Below, piece after piece: positions 52,669 to 60,966 of a stretch of 64,000 nucleotides of DNA; the first letter of the stretch is position 1; the number at the start of each line of letters is the position of its first letter. Under the pieces are notes generated by a model. It searched no databases, was not told the DNA's origin, and was given only the letters and a program-made list of their open reading frames with translations. The position numbers and the translations under genes were made by a program. This DNA is from Acidobacteriota bacterium. Its GTDB lineage: Bacteria > Acidobacteriota > Terriglobia > Bryobacterales > Bryobacteraceae. The stretch covers positions 1 through 64,000 of the forward strand of contig JAFDVS010000092.1 in assembly GCA_018268935.1 (NCBI GenBank), written 5' to 3'.

Positions 52669-52770
52669 CGTTTTTCACGATAGCACTGCCGAACCCGTCC
52701 GCCGTTTGCCGCACCATCCCGCCTGTAATAAGATGAAGATCGATCTCATAGAAGGGAAAGGTGTCTCTTT

Positions 52771-54147
52771 ATGATTCGCCTGGATGCTGACCGTTCTGTT
52801 GAATTCTGCGATGGATTCCGGCGCAGGGACTTCCTGCATGCCGGCTCGCTTTCCACGTTGGGCCTGGGGCTGGGGCAATTTCTCGGGCTGAAAGCGCACG
52901 GCGCCGTCGACAAGAGCAAGGACATCAACTGCATCATGTTGATGCTGGTGGGCGGCCCTTCCCAACTCGATACCTGGGACATGAAGCCGAATGCCCCGCT
53001 CGAAATTCGCGGGCCTTACAAGCCCATGAAGACGAATGTTCCGGGCATCGAAATCAGCGAGAATTTCCCGCGCATGGCGAAGCACGCCGACAAGTACGCC
53101 ATCGTGCGTAGCATGTATCACACCGCCGCGGCCGTGCACGATACCGGACATCAGATGATGCAGACCGGGCGCCTGTTCCAGGGCGGCGTGGAGCATCCGC
53201 ACATTGGCTGCGTGCTTGGCAAGCTGCGCGGACCGAAGGGCGATGTGCCTCCGCACGTGCTGTTGCCGCGTCCCATCGGCAACACCGGCGGCAATATGCC
53301 GCACGGGCAAAGCGCGGGCTTCTTGGGAAAGACGTTCGATCCGTTTGTGCTCAATGCCGATCCGGCGGACCCGAACTTCCGCGTGCCGGATATGCTGCCT
53401 CCGGATTACCTCACCGCGCTGCGCGTGGACCGGCGCCGCAACTGGCGTGAGATGGTGGATAAGACTGTCAGTAAGTTCGAGACCTCGCAGGACGCGCGGT
53501 TGCTCGATTCCACCTTCCACCAAGCCTATACGTTGATGTCATCGGAGAAGGCGCGCGAGGCTTTCGAATTGCACCGTGAAGACGAGAAGGTGCGTGAGAA
53601 GTACGGCATGAACCGCTTCGGACAAAGCTGCCTGCTGGCGCGGCGCATGATCGAGGCTGGCGTACGGTTCGTCACCATCAACATGTTCGAAACGGTGTTC
53701 GATGAGATCACCTGGGACATTCACGGTTCGAAGCCGTTCAGCCCGATCAGCTGCTATCGCGACCTGGTTGGCCCGATGTTCGATATGGCGTATTCCAGCC
53801 TGCTTCAGGAATTGCAGGAGCGTGGCTTGTTGGATAACACCATGATCGTGGCATTCGGCGAATTCGGGCGCACTCCGAAAGTAAATCCGGCGGGCGGACG
53901 CGATCACTGGCCGCAATGCTGGAGCATCCTGATGGCAGGGGGCGGCGTGAAAGGCGGCCAGGTGGTTGGAGCATCCGATGACATCGGCGCGGCTCCCAAG
54001 GACCGGCCTTGCACTCCCGGCCAGGTGGCCGCAACAATCTATCATTCGCTGGGCATCAGCCTCGAAACCGAGTTGCCTGGCGCGCAAGGGCGGCCCATTC
54101 CCATTGTGGACCGCGGTGTTGAACCCATTCGCGAGTTGTTTTCCTAA
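52771..54147 (+). CDS. Tat-exported DUF1501 protein, module B
   Basis: A 458-residue protein. A twin-arginine motif sits unusually far in at residues 17-22 (FRRRDFLHAGSLSTLGLGLG). Domain features: INCIMLMLVGGPSQLDTWD, RSMYHTAAAVHDTGHQMM, FGEFGRTPKVNPAGGRDHW and GGGVKGGQVVGASDD. It is a paralogue of the DUF1501 protein at 41184, and closer to the typical planctomycete form. GAAAGGTG precedes the ATG. The Big-DUF1549 gene starts four bases after its stop, giving the reverse gene order of module A. It is read divergently from the membrane protein gene with 102 bases between them. Confidence 0.92.
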   Translation: MIRLDADRSVEFCDGFRRRDFLHAGSLSTLGLGLGQFLGLKAHGAVDKSKDINCIMLMLVGGPSQLDTWDMKPNAPLEIRGPYKPMKTNVPGIEISENFPRMAKHADKYAIVRSMYHTAAAVHDTGHQMMQTGRLFQGGVEHPHIGCVLGKLRGPKGDVPPHVLLPRPIGNTGGNMPHGQSAGFLGKTFDPFVLNADPADPNFRVPDMLPPDYLTALRVDRRRNWREMVDKTVSKFETSQDARLLDSTFHQAYTLMSSEKAREAFELHREDEKVREKYGMNRFGQSCLLARRMIEAGVRFVTINMFETVFDEITWDIHGSKPFSPISCYRDLVGPMFDMAYSSLLQELQERGLLDNTMIVAFGEFGRTPKVNPAGGRDHWPQCWSILMAGGGVKGGQVVGASDDIGAAPKDRPCTPGQVAATIYHSLGISLETELPGAQGRPIPIVDRGVEPIRELFS

Positions 54148-54151
54148 CGTC

Positions 54152-56593
54152 ATGCGGTACCCCATTTTTGTATTCTGTTTCGCCGGCGTCATGGCGGCGC
54201 AATCCCGCTTGCAGGTGCTTCCGGAAGCTGTGGATTTGTCCACACCGGAATCGCGTCAGCAGTTGATCGCCGAGTCGTTCACAGGCGCGTTCCATGAAGA
54301 CGCGACGAAGAAATCTGCCTGGGTTACTTCGAACACCAAGGTGGCCACGGTGGACGAGAGCGGCTTCGTGAGGCCGGTGGGCGATGGCGAGGCCACCATC
54401 ACGGCAACCTTGAATGGCGCCACCGCTACATCGCGAGTGCGCGTGAAGGGGATGGGCCAACCATTCACCTGGAGTTTCAAGAATCACGTCAACCCGGTGT
54501 TGACGAAGATGGGCTGCAACCAGGGCGCCTGTCACGGAGCACAGGCCGGCAAGAACGGGTTCAAGCTCACGTTGCGTGGGTATGATCCCGATGTCGACTA
54601 CGACACGTTGACACGCGCTTCCTTAGGGCGGCGCATTGCAATGGCTGATCCTCCGGCGAGCCTGCTGTTGCAGAAGGCGACGTTCGGGATTCCGCACGGT
54701 GGCGGGCTTCGTTTCAAGAAGGACTCGCTGGAATATCGTGTGATTGCCGAATGGATTGCCGCGGGGGCTCCGCGGCCACTTGCTTCCGATCCGGTGGTGA
54801 CGGGGTTGGAAGTGTTTCCACGCACGGCGATTCTCAAACCGTCGCAGGAGCAGCAGGTGGTGGTTCGCGCCCGTTATTCCGATGGGCGCATAGAGGATGT
54901 AACCCGCTGGGCCAAGTTCAGCAGCAACAACGAAGGCGCCGCGCTTGTGGACGACTTTGGCAAAGTGAAGATGACCGGTAGCGGCGAGGCAGCGATCAGC
55001 GTGTGGTTCAGCAGCCGCATTGTCTATTCGCGGATGGTATCGCCCTATCCGCATGAAGTGTCGCAGGCGCAGTACGACAAATTTTCGAAGCGCAATTTCA
55101 TCGACGAACACGCGCTGGCTAAGTGGAAAGGCCTGCACTTGGCGCCCTCCGCTCCCGCCTCCGATTCCACCTTCATCCGCCGCGCCTATCTCGATGCCGC
55201 GGGCATTCTGCCTTCGGCCGAAGATGTGGAGCAATTCCTCGCGGACAAGTCCGCCGACAAGCGGCAGAAGCTGATTGACCGGCTGCTGCAGCGGGATGAG
55301 TTTGTGGATTACTGGGCTTACAAGTGGTCCGACCTGTTGCTGGTTTCCAGCCGCCGCCTGACGACGAACACCATGTGGTCGTTCTACAACTGGATCCGCG
55401 ACAGTGTCAAAGTTAACAAGCCGTGGGACAAGTTCGCCCGCGATATTTTCACTTCCAGCGGAAATACGCGGACCAATGGCGCGTTGAATTACTTCTTCCT
55501 GCATAAGGATCCGATTGATCTGACCGAGAACGTCACGCAGGCTTTCCTTGGCCAGCGATTGACTTGCGCGCGATGCCACAACCATCCGTTGGAGAAATGG
55601 ACGCAGACGCAGTATTACCAGCTTGCCAACCTGTTTGCGCGGGTGGGGATCAAGTCAAACAGCGCTGACCCGAATGATGTGGTGGTGTTTGCGAAGTCCA
55701 CCGGCGACGTGAACCATCCTCGCTTGCTTCGGCCGCTTCCTCCCGCGCCGCTCGATGGGGAGCCGCTCGATCTGAATTCCACTGAGGACCGGCGCCTGCA
55801 TTTCGCCAACTGGCTGACTTCGCCCAAGAACCCCTACTTTGCGCGTAACATCGTGAACCGCGTGTGGGGGAACTTCATGGGGCGCGGGCTGGTGGATCCG
55901 ATTGACGACGTGCGCGAAGCCAACGCCGCTTCGAACGAAGAGCTGTTCAGCGCGCTGGTGAAGGACTTCGTCGATCATGGCTACGATATCCAGCACCTCA
56001 TCCGAACCATTATGAATTCGGGAGTCTATCAACTTTCTTCCGATGCCAACGCCACGAACCAATACGACGGTGTTTATTATTCGAAGTACATCGTGAAGCG
56101 GTTGCCGGGGGAAGTGATTCTCGATGCCATGTCGCAGGTGACGGGCGTGCCTACGGCGTTTCCCAACTATCCTGCCGGAACACGCGCGCTGCAGTTGCCG
56201 GACACGCAGGTGGTTTCGCGATTCCTCACTGTGTTCGGGCGGCCCAATCGTGTGATCTGCGATGCATCGGAGCGCTCCGCCGATCCAAGCATTGCCCAGG
56301 CGCTTCACGTCATTAACGGGGACACGTTGAACAAGAAACTGAATGCCGCCGACGGGGCGGTTGCCCTGTTTCTGAAACTTGGCCTTTCCGATTCGCGAAT
56401 CCTGGAACATCTCTTCCTGTCGGCCTACGCACGCTATCCCAATGAAGCGGAGCGGACTGCATCGCTCGCCGCACTGCGCCAGCCACGTGAGGCGAAGGGT
56501 AGCGCGGCGCAACAGCTCGATTCACGGCGGCAGGCGATTGAAGACATGTTGTGGGCGATGCTCACCAGCAAAGAGTTCCTCTTCAACTACTGA
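54152..56593 (+). CDS. Secreted Big-DUF1549-DUF1553 protein with cytochrome-like motifs, module B
   Basis: An 813-residue protein with a signal peptide (MRYPIFVFCFAGVMAAQ). Domain order: a Big_2-like Ig domain at about 20-105 (VATVDESGFVRPVGDGEATI); a PSCyt1-type segment with a C-x4-CH motif (GCNQGACHGAQAGKNGFKL) near 120; a linker Ig-like region; DUF1549 at about 325-500 with CxxCH (LTCARCHNHPLEKW) near 471; and DUF1553 at about 550-805 (NWLTSPKNPYFARNIVNRVW). Two Cys-His motifs suggest haem c binding, unproven. Start chosen for its signal peptide; a longer in-frame start runs into DUF1501. Its TGA overlaps the WD40 ATG as TGATG. Confidence 0.91.
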   Translation: MRYPIFVFCFAGVMAAQSRLQVLPEAVDLSTPESRQQLIAESFTGAFHEDATKKSAWVTSNTKVATVDESGFVRPVGDGEATITATLNGATATSRVRVKGMGQPFTWSFKNHVNPVLTKMGCNQGACHGAQAGKNGFKLTLRGYDPDVDYDTLTRASLGRRIAMADPPASLLLQKATFGIPHGGGLRFKKDSLEYRVIAEWIAAGAPRPLASDPVVTGLEVFPRTAILKPSQEQQVVVRARYSDGRIEDVTRWAKFSSNNEGAALVDDFGKVKMTGSGEAAISVWFSSRIVYSRMVSPYPHEVSQAQYDKFSKRNFIDEHALAKWKGLHLAPSAPASDSTFIRRAYLDAAGILPSAEDVEQFLADKSADKRQKLIDRLLQRDEFVDYWAYKWSDLLLVSSRRLTTNTMWSFYNWIRDSVKVNKPWDKFARDIFTSSGNTRTNGALNYFFLHKDPIDLTENVTQAFLGQRLTCARCHNHPLEKWTQTQYYQLANLFARVGIKSNSADPNDVVVFAKSTGDVNHPRLLRPLPPAPLDGEPLDLNSTEDRRLHFANWLTSPKNPYFARNIVNRVWGNFMGRGLVDPIDDVREANAASNEELFSALVKDFVDHGYDIQHLIRTIMNSGVYQLSSDANATNQYDGVYYSKYIVKRLPGEVILDAMSQVTGVPTAFPNYPAGTRALQLPDTQVVSRFLTVFGRPNRVICDASERSADPSIAQALHVINGDTLNKKLNAADGAVALFLKLGLSDSRILEHLFLSAYARYPNEAERTASLAALRQPREAKGSAAQQLDSRRQAIEDMLWAMLTSKEFLFNY

Positions 56594-57540
56594 TGCAACG
56601 GCGCAGTTTCTTATCGCTAATCCCGGCTGCTGTCTTCGCGCAGCAGAAGCCGGCTCGTATTTTCTCGATGGCGTTTTCGCCGGACGGCAGCGTGCTGGCT
56701 TTAGGCGGCTTTCGCGAAGTACGCTTGGCGGATCCGGCAACCGGGAAGACCGTAGCTACGCTCGCAGGCCATGTGGATGCGGTGCGCGCGCTGGCCTTCA
56801 CTCCCGATGGAAAGAGGCTGGTGGCAGCGGGCGGGCTTCCGGGCAAAAAGGGCGAGATCAAACTCTGGGACATCGCCACGCGCACCGCGGCGGTGAGCGT
56901 GGACGGACACAGCGATTGCATTTATGCAGTGGCCGTTTCGCCGGACGGAAAGACGATCGCTTCCTCTAGTTACGATAAGCTCATCCAACTCTGGGATGCG
57001 GCGAGTGGAGCGAAGGCGCGAACGCTGAAGGATCACATCGACGCGGTGTATGCGCTGGCTTATACGCCCGATGGATCGCGGCTGCTTTCCGGTTCGGCTG
57101 ACCGCACGGTGAAGGAGTGGAACCCCCAAACCGGCGAACGGCTGTACACGCTCAGCGATGCCGTGGATGGGATCAACAGCATTGCCGTCAGCCCGGACGG
57201 CAAGCAGGTAGCCGCCGGCGGCGTCGACAAGACAATCCGTATCTGGGCTTTGGGCGCCGGCGCAGGCGAGTTGCGCAATACGCTCATCGCGCATGAAGAC
57301 GTCATTCTGCAAGTGGCATGGTCACCCGATGGCGCCACATTGCTTTCCGCCTCGGCGGACAAGACCATCAAGATCTTCGATGCTTCCGACCTTACGGAAC
57401 GGAAGTCCATTCCCAACCAGCCCGATTGGGTGCTGGCTCTGCGATTCGCCGCCGGTGGCAAACGCTTCGCCGCCGGACGCTATGACGGATCGCTCACCTT
57501 CTACGACGTGACCCAAAGCGCAAAGGTAGCCGCACGATGA
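56593..57540 (+). CDS. Secreted WD40-repeat protein, module B
   Basis: A 315-residue protein with a twin-arginine-like signal (MQRRSFLSLIPAAVFAQ). Seven WD40 blades are visible, with recurring SPDG and IxxWD patterns (VSPDGKTIASSSYDKLIQLW, YTPDGSRLLSGSADRTVKEW, VSPDGKQVAAGGVDKTIRIW, WSPDGATLLSASADKTIKIF). It forms one propeller, typically a protein-interaction platform. Start overlaps the previous stop by one base and its stop overlaps the next ATG by four bases (ATGA), so the four genes are translationally coupled. In planctomycetes the same four domain families cluster together. Confidence 0.9.
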   Translation: MQRRSFLSLIPAAVFAQQKPARIFSMAFSPDGSVLALGGFREVRLADPATGKTVATLAGHVDAVRALAFTPDGKRLVAAGGLPGKKGEIKLWDIATRTAAVSVDGHSDCIYAVAVSPDGKTIASSSYDKLIQLWDAASGAKARTLKDHIDAVYALAYTPDGSRLLSGSADRTVKEWNPQTGERLYTLSDAVDGINSIAVSPDGKQVAAGGVDKTIRIWALGAGAGELRNTLIAHEDVILQVAWSPDGATLLSASADKTIKIFDASDLTERKSIPNQPDWVLALRFAAGGKRFAAGRYDGSLTFYDVTQSAKVAAR

Positions 57541-59939
57541 AACGTACCATGCTTCTTCTGTTTTCGATTGCCGCGATGTTGGCGGCGCAGAAATCGGATC
57601 ATCCCACGGGTTCCCGCATCACTCCGCCCACCGTGCGCGATGTGGCTCCGCTGGGCGTATCGCGCGGCACCACGGTGGAAATGACCGTAGAGGGATTCAA
57701 TCTCGCCAAGGCGACAGGGATCTACTTCAGCCAGCCAGGAATCAAGGCACGGATCGTGCGCATCAAGGAATTGCCGGATCTGCCCGATGTGCGGCTCGGT
57801 TCGAATGGCACGCCTTCGACCGTTGACCTTGGGCCGTTACCCCCACGGAATCAGGTGACAGTGGAACTCGACGTGGCGCCGGATGCTGAGATCGGTATGG
57901 CAACATTCCGCTTGTTAACACCACTGGGAACGAGTCCGGAAGGCCGGCTGCTGGTGGAACCCTACTATGGCGAAAGCGCCGACAAGGAGCCTAACGATAC
58001 ACCCGAAGGTGCGTTTGAGGCCTATCTGCCATCGATTCTGGCCGGTGTGATTTCGAAGCCCGGCGATGTGGACCACTTCAAAATTCAGGCCAAGGCCGGC
58101 GAAGAGGTTGTGTTTCAGAACGCGGCAGCGCAGATCGGATCCACCTTGCAGCCGGTGGTTGCCATTCTGGCCGAGGATGGCGCGGTCCTCAAGGAATATG
58201 GCCGGGACGATCCGGAAAGTGCACAGACCTTTTCTCACCGCTTCGATAAGGCGGGCACCTACTACGTGCGCGTCGGCGATTATCAGCTCTCCGGCCGGGC
58301 AACGAATTTCTATCGCTACAAGGCTGGTCGTTTCCCGGTGATCACCAGCGTGTATCCTCTGGGGCTGCGCCGTGGTGAGAGCCGTCAGATCACGGTGTCC
58401 GGACCCGGCATGACTACCAAGCTGGAAGTGAAGGGCGAGCCATCTCCTGAGGACGACAGCGCCGTCATCCTGCGGCCGAAGCTGGAAAAAGGAAAAGCAT
58501 TCAACGAGATCAAACTGGCGCTGGGCGATGACCCGGAAGTGGAATCCGCAGCTGGAAACACTGCGGTGGCCTCGGCGCAGCCAGTTACTCTGCCGGTGAC
58601 GATCAATGGCCGCATCGCCGCGCCTGCACAAGCAAGCCACTTCCGCTTTCGCGCCAGCAAGGGGCAGGTGGTGGTGTTGGAAGTGAATGCGCGCCGCCTC
58701 GATTCCGAACTCGATTCCGAGGTTGAGGTGCTGGATGCCAAAGGCAAGCCGATCGAGCGTGCGGTGGTGCGCGCGGTATCGGAAACTTTCACCGTGCTGC
58801 GCGATCATAACGCGGTCACGCCCGGCATCCGCATTCAATCGTGGAACACACTAGCGGTGGGCGATTACGTGCAAATCGGCGGTGAGATTCTGAAGATCAA
58901 CGCCCTCCCGCGCGGGCCCGATGACGACTTCCAATCGGAAGCATTCGGCGGCGTGCGCATCGCCTATTTCGGAACGTCGAGTGAGGCGCATGCGATCGAC
59001 AAGCCTGTGTACAAGGTGCAGATTCATCCTCCTGGCGCGCAGTTCACGCCGAACGGATTACCGTTGACGCGTCTTTATTACCGCAATGATGACGGTGGGC
59101 CGGGGTATGTGAAGGATTCGTACTTGCGCTTTGTTGCGCCTGCCGATGGCGAGTACGTCGCCCGCATCCGCGACGTGCGCGGAACCGGTGGTGCGACGCA
59201 CGCCTACCGGCTGAGTATTCGCGGGCCGAGGCCTGACTTCCGGCTGACGATGAATCCGCGGAATCCGAATGTGCCGCAAGGTGGCTCCATTCCTATCACC
59301 GTGACGGCCTTCCGCACGGATGACTTCGATGGGCCGATCGAAGTAGCGATGGAAGGGCTTCCCGCCGGCATCACCGCTACGAAGGGTGTAATCGCCAAGG
59401 GGCAGAACAGTGCGGTGCTGCTGTTGAGCGCTGCACAGTCCGCGAACTTGAAAGACGCCGTGGCGCTGCAGGTGATGGGCCGTGCGGTGGTGGATGGGCG
59501 CCAGATCGCTCACCAGGCCAACCCCGGTGACCGGATGAAGCTGGCGGCCGTCATGCCCGTATCCGATGTGCTGCTCTCCGCGGTCACTCGTGAAGTGGAG
59601 GTGGAGGCAGGCGGTACCGCGGAGATCGCCGTCAGCGTTGCCAGACAGAGAGACTACGGCGGGCGTGTGCCGATTCAGGTGTTGAATCTGCCGCCGCGCG
59701 TGCGCGTGCTCGATGTCGGATTGAACGGTGTGCTGATCAACGAAGACGAATCGAAGCGCAGCTTCACCATCGAAGCGCTGTCTTCGGCGGAGCCCGTGGA
59801 ACAGATCATCTATGTTGCCGCGGTGGTGGAGACCCGGTCGACACAACCGAGCGTCTTCGCCGCGCCACAGGCCATCCGGCTGCGGGTGAAAGCGAAGAAG
59901 CAGTTGTCGTCGTTGGGGACAGCGCCTCCCCTAAAATGA
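57537..59939 (+). CDS. Secreted PPC/Ig-like domain protein, module B
   Basis: An 800-residue protein with a signal peptide (MKRTMLLLFSIAAMLAAQ). An IPT/Ig-like start (PTVRDVAPLGVSRGTTVEMT) is followed by a first pre-peptidase C-terminal (PPC) domain at about 145-265 (KEPNDTPEGAFEAYLPSILA, DVDHFKIQAKAGEEVVFQ). More Ig-like strands follow, with FRFRASKGQVVVLEVNARRL from a second PPC-like unit near 365, and YLRFVAPADGEYVARIRDVR from a third near 530. The domains bind other proteins or polymers; there is no catalytic part. Four-base ATGA overlap with the WD40 gene. The dehydrogenase gene follows after four bases. Confidence 0.87.
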   Translation: MKRTMLLLFSIAAMLAAQKSDHPTGSRITPPTVRDVAPLGVSRGTTVEMTVEGFNLAKATGIYFSQPGIKARIVRIKELPDLPDVRLGSNGTPSTVDLGPLPPRNQVTVELDVAPDAEIGMATFRLLTPLGTSPEGRLLVEPYYGESADKEPNDTPEGAFEAYLPSILAGVISKPGDVDHFKIQAKAGEEVVFQNAAAQIGSTLQPVVAILAEDGAVLKEYGRDDPESAQTFSHRFDKAGTYYVRVGDYQLSGRATNFYRYKAGRFPVITSVYPLGLRRGESRQITVSGPGMTTKLEVKGEPSPEDDSAVILRPKLEKGKAFNEIKLALGDDPEVESAAGNTAVASAQPVTLPVTINGRIAAPAQASHFRFRASKGQVVVLEVNARRLDSELDSEVEVLDAKGKPIERAVVRAVSETFTVLRDHNAVTPGIRIQSWNTLAVGDYVQIGGEILKINALPRGPDDDFQSEAFGGVRIAYFGTSSEAHAIDKPVYKVQIHPPGAQFTPNGLPLTRLYYRNDDGGPGYVKDSYLRFVAPADGEYVARIRDVRGTGGATHAYRLSIRGPRPDFRLTMNPRNPNVPQGGSIPITVTAFRTDDFDGPIEVAMEGLPAGITATKGVIAKGQNSAVLLLSAAQSANLKDAVALQVMGRAVVDGRQIAHQANPGDRMKLAAVMPVSDVLLSAVTREVEVEAGGTAEIAVSVARQRDYGGRVPIQVLNLPPRVRVLDVGLNGVLINEDESKRSFTIEALSSAEPVEQIIYVAAVVETRSTQPSVFAAPQAIRLRVKAKKQLSSLGTAPPLK
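59932..59937 (+). promoter_or_regulatory. TAAAAT box six bases before a GTG start
   Basis: TAAAAT overlaps the end of the PPC gene and is separated by six bases from the GTG at 59944. There is no ribosome binding site. It may create an internal, leaderless start inside an operon, or be a chance match. Confidence 0.35.
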
Positions 59940-59943
59940 AATA

Positions 59944-60948
59944 GTGCCCCATCCAGTTACCCTTTTGCCCGGCGACGGCATTGGTCCCGAAGTCGCCGCC
60001 GCTACCGTTCGAGCCGTAGATGCTACCGGCGTTGCCATCGAATGGGATCGCGTGGAGTTGTCCGGTGAAGTCATCGAGCGCACGCGGCAATCCGTTCCGG
60101 ACTCGGTGATCGAGTCTTTGAATCGCACGCGCGTGGGATTGAAAGGTCCTGTGACTACACCCGTTGCCGGCGGCTTTCAAAGCGTCAACGTTGCGCTTCG
60201 CAAGAAGTTTGATCTCTTTGCCAACGTGCGTCCCGTGCGTTCGCTTGCGGGGATCAAAACGCGCTTCCAGGACGTTGCCGTCGACATGGTCATCTTCCGC
60301 GAGAATACGGAGGATCTGTACTCCGGGCTGGAGCATGAAGTGGTCACCGATGTGGTTACCAGCCTGAAGGTCATCACTCGCACTGCGTCCACTCGCATCG
60401 CGAAGTACGCCTTTGAGTATGCGCGCCGCAATGGCCGCAAAAAGGTGACCGCGATTCACAAGGCCAACATCATGAAGCTTGGCGATGGCCTGTTCCTGCG
60501 CTGCTGCCGCGAGACCGCGGAGTTATATCCGGAGATCCTGTACAAGGAACTGATTGTGGACAACGCTTCGATGCAGATGGTGATGCGCCCGGAAACGTTC
60601 GATCTGCTGCTGCTGCCCAACCTGTATGGAGACATTGTGTCTGACCTGGCCGCGGGGTTGGTGGGCGGTCTTGGGCTGGTTCCTGGCGCAAACATGGGCG
60701 AATCGCATGCCGTCTTTGAAGCAGTGCACGGCAGTGCTCCGGATATTGCAGGCAAGGGCATCGCCAACCCGACGGCGCTGATGCAGTCGGCGGTAATGAT
60801 GCTGCTCTATCTGGGCGAACGCGACGCGGCCAACCGGTTGCAGAACGCGATCTCCAAAGTGTATGCCGAAGGGAAGACGGTGACAGCCGACATCGGCGGC
60901 ACCGCAACCACCGATCAGTTCACCGACGCCGTGATTGCAGCGCTATAA
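59944..60948 (+). CDS. NAD(P)-dependent isocitrate/isopropylmalate dehydrogenase family protein
   Basis: A 334-residue metal-dependent beta-decarboxylating dehydrogenase. LLPGDGIGPEV marks the N-terminus. VIFRENTEDLYSGLEH carries the substrate loop; the pattern RENTEDLYSG (no Leu as in leuB) favours isocitrate. KVTAIHKANIMKLGDGLF holds the catalytic Lys, and NLYGDIVSDLAAGLVGGLG and AVHGSAPDIAGKGIANPTA are metal and cofactor regions. The small NAD-type isocitrate dehydrogenase is most likely; 3-isopropylmalate or homoisocitrate dehydrogenase remain possible. GTG start four bases after the PPC stop. It starts the housekeeping end of the run. Confidence 0.9.
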   Translation: MPHPVTLLPGDGIGPEVAAATVRAVDATGVAIEWDRVELSGEVIERTRQSVPDSVIESLNRTRVGLKGPVTTPVAGGFQSVNVALRKKFDLFANVRPVRSLAGIKTRFQDVAVDMVIFRENTEDLYSGLEHEVVTDVVTSLKVITRTASTRIAKYAFEYARRNGRKKVTAIHKANIMKLGDGLFLRCCRETAELYPEILYKELIVDNASMQMVMRPETFDLLLLPNLYGDIVSDLAAGLVGGLGLVPGANMGESHAVFEAVHGSAPDIAGKGIANPTALMQSAVMMLLYLGERDAANRLQNAISKVYAEGKTVTADIGGTATTDQFTDAVIAAL

Positions 60949-60953
60949 CACGA

Positions 60954-60959
60954 TACCCT
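60954..60959 (+). promoter_or_regulatory. TACCCT box seven bases before the arginase ATG
   Basis: TACCCT in the 18-base gap between the dehydrogenase and arginase genes fits TANNNT at the leaderless spacing; the ATG at 60967 has no ribosome binding site. The match is weak on its own and matters mainly as part of the set described under findings. Confidence 0.3.
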
Positions 60960-60966
60960 GATATTC

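Noticed and set aside
52737..52746. Ten-base palindrome AGATCGATCT before module B
   Set aside because: Short enough to occur by chance and built from GATC; no second site or promoter context supports an operator.
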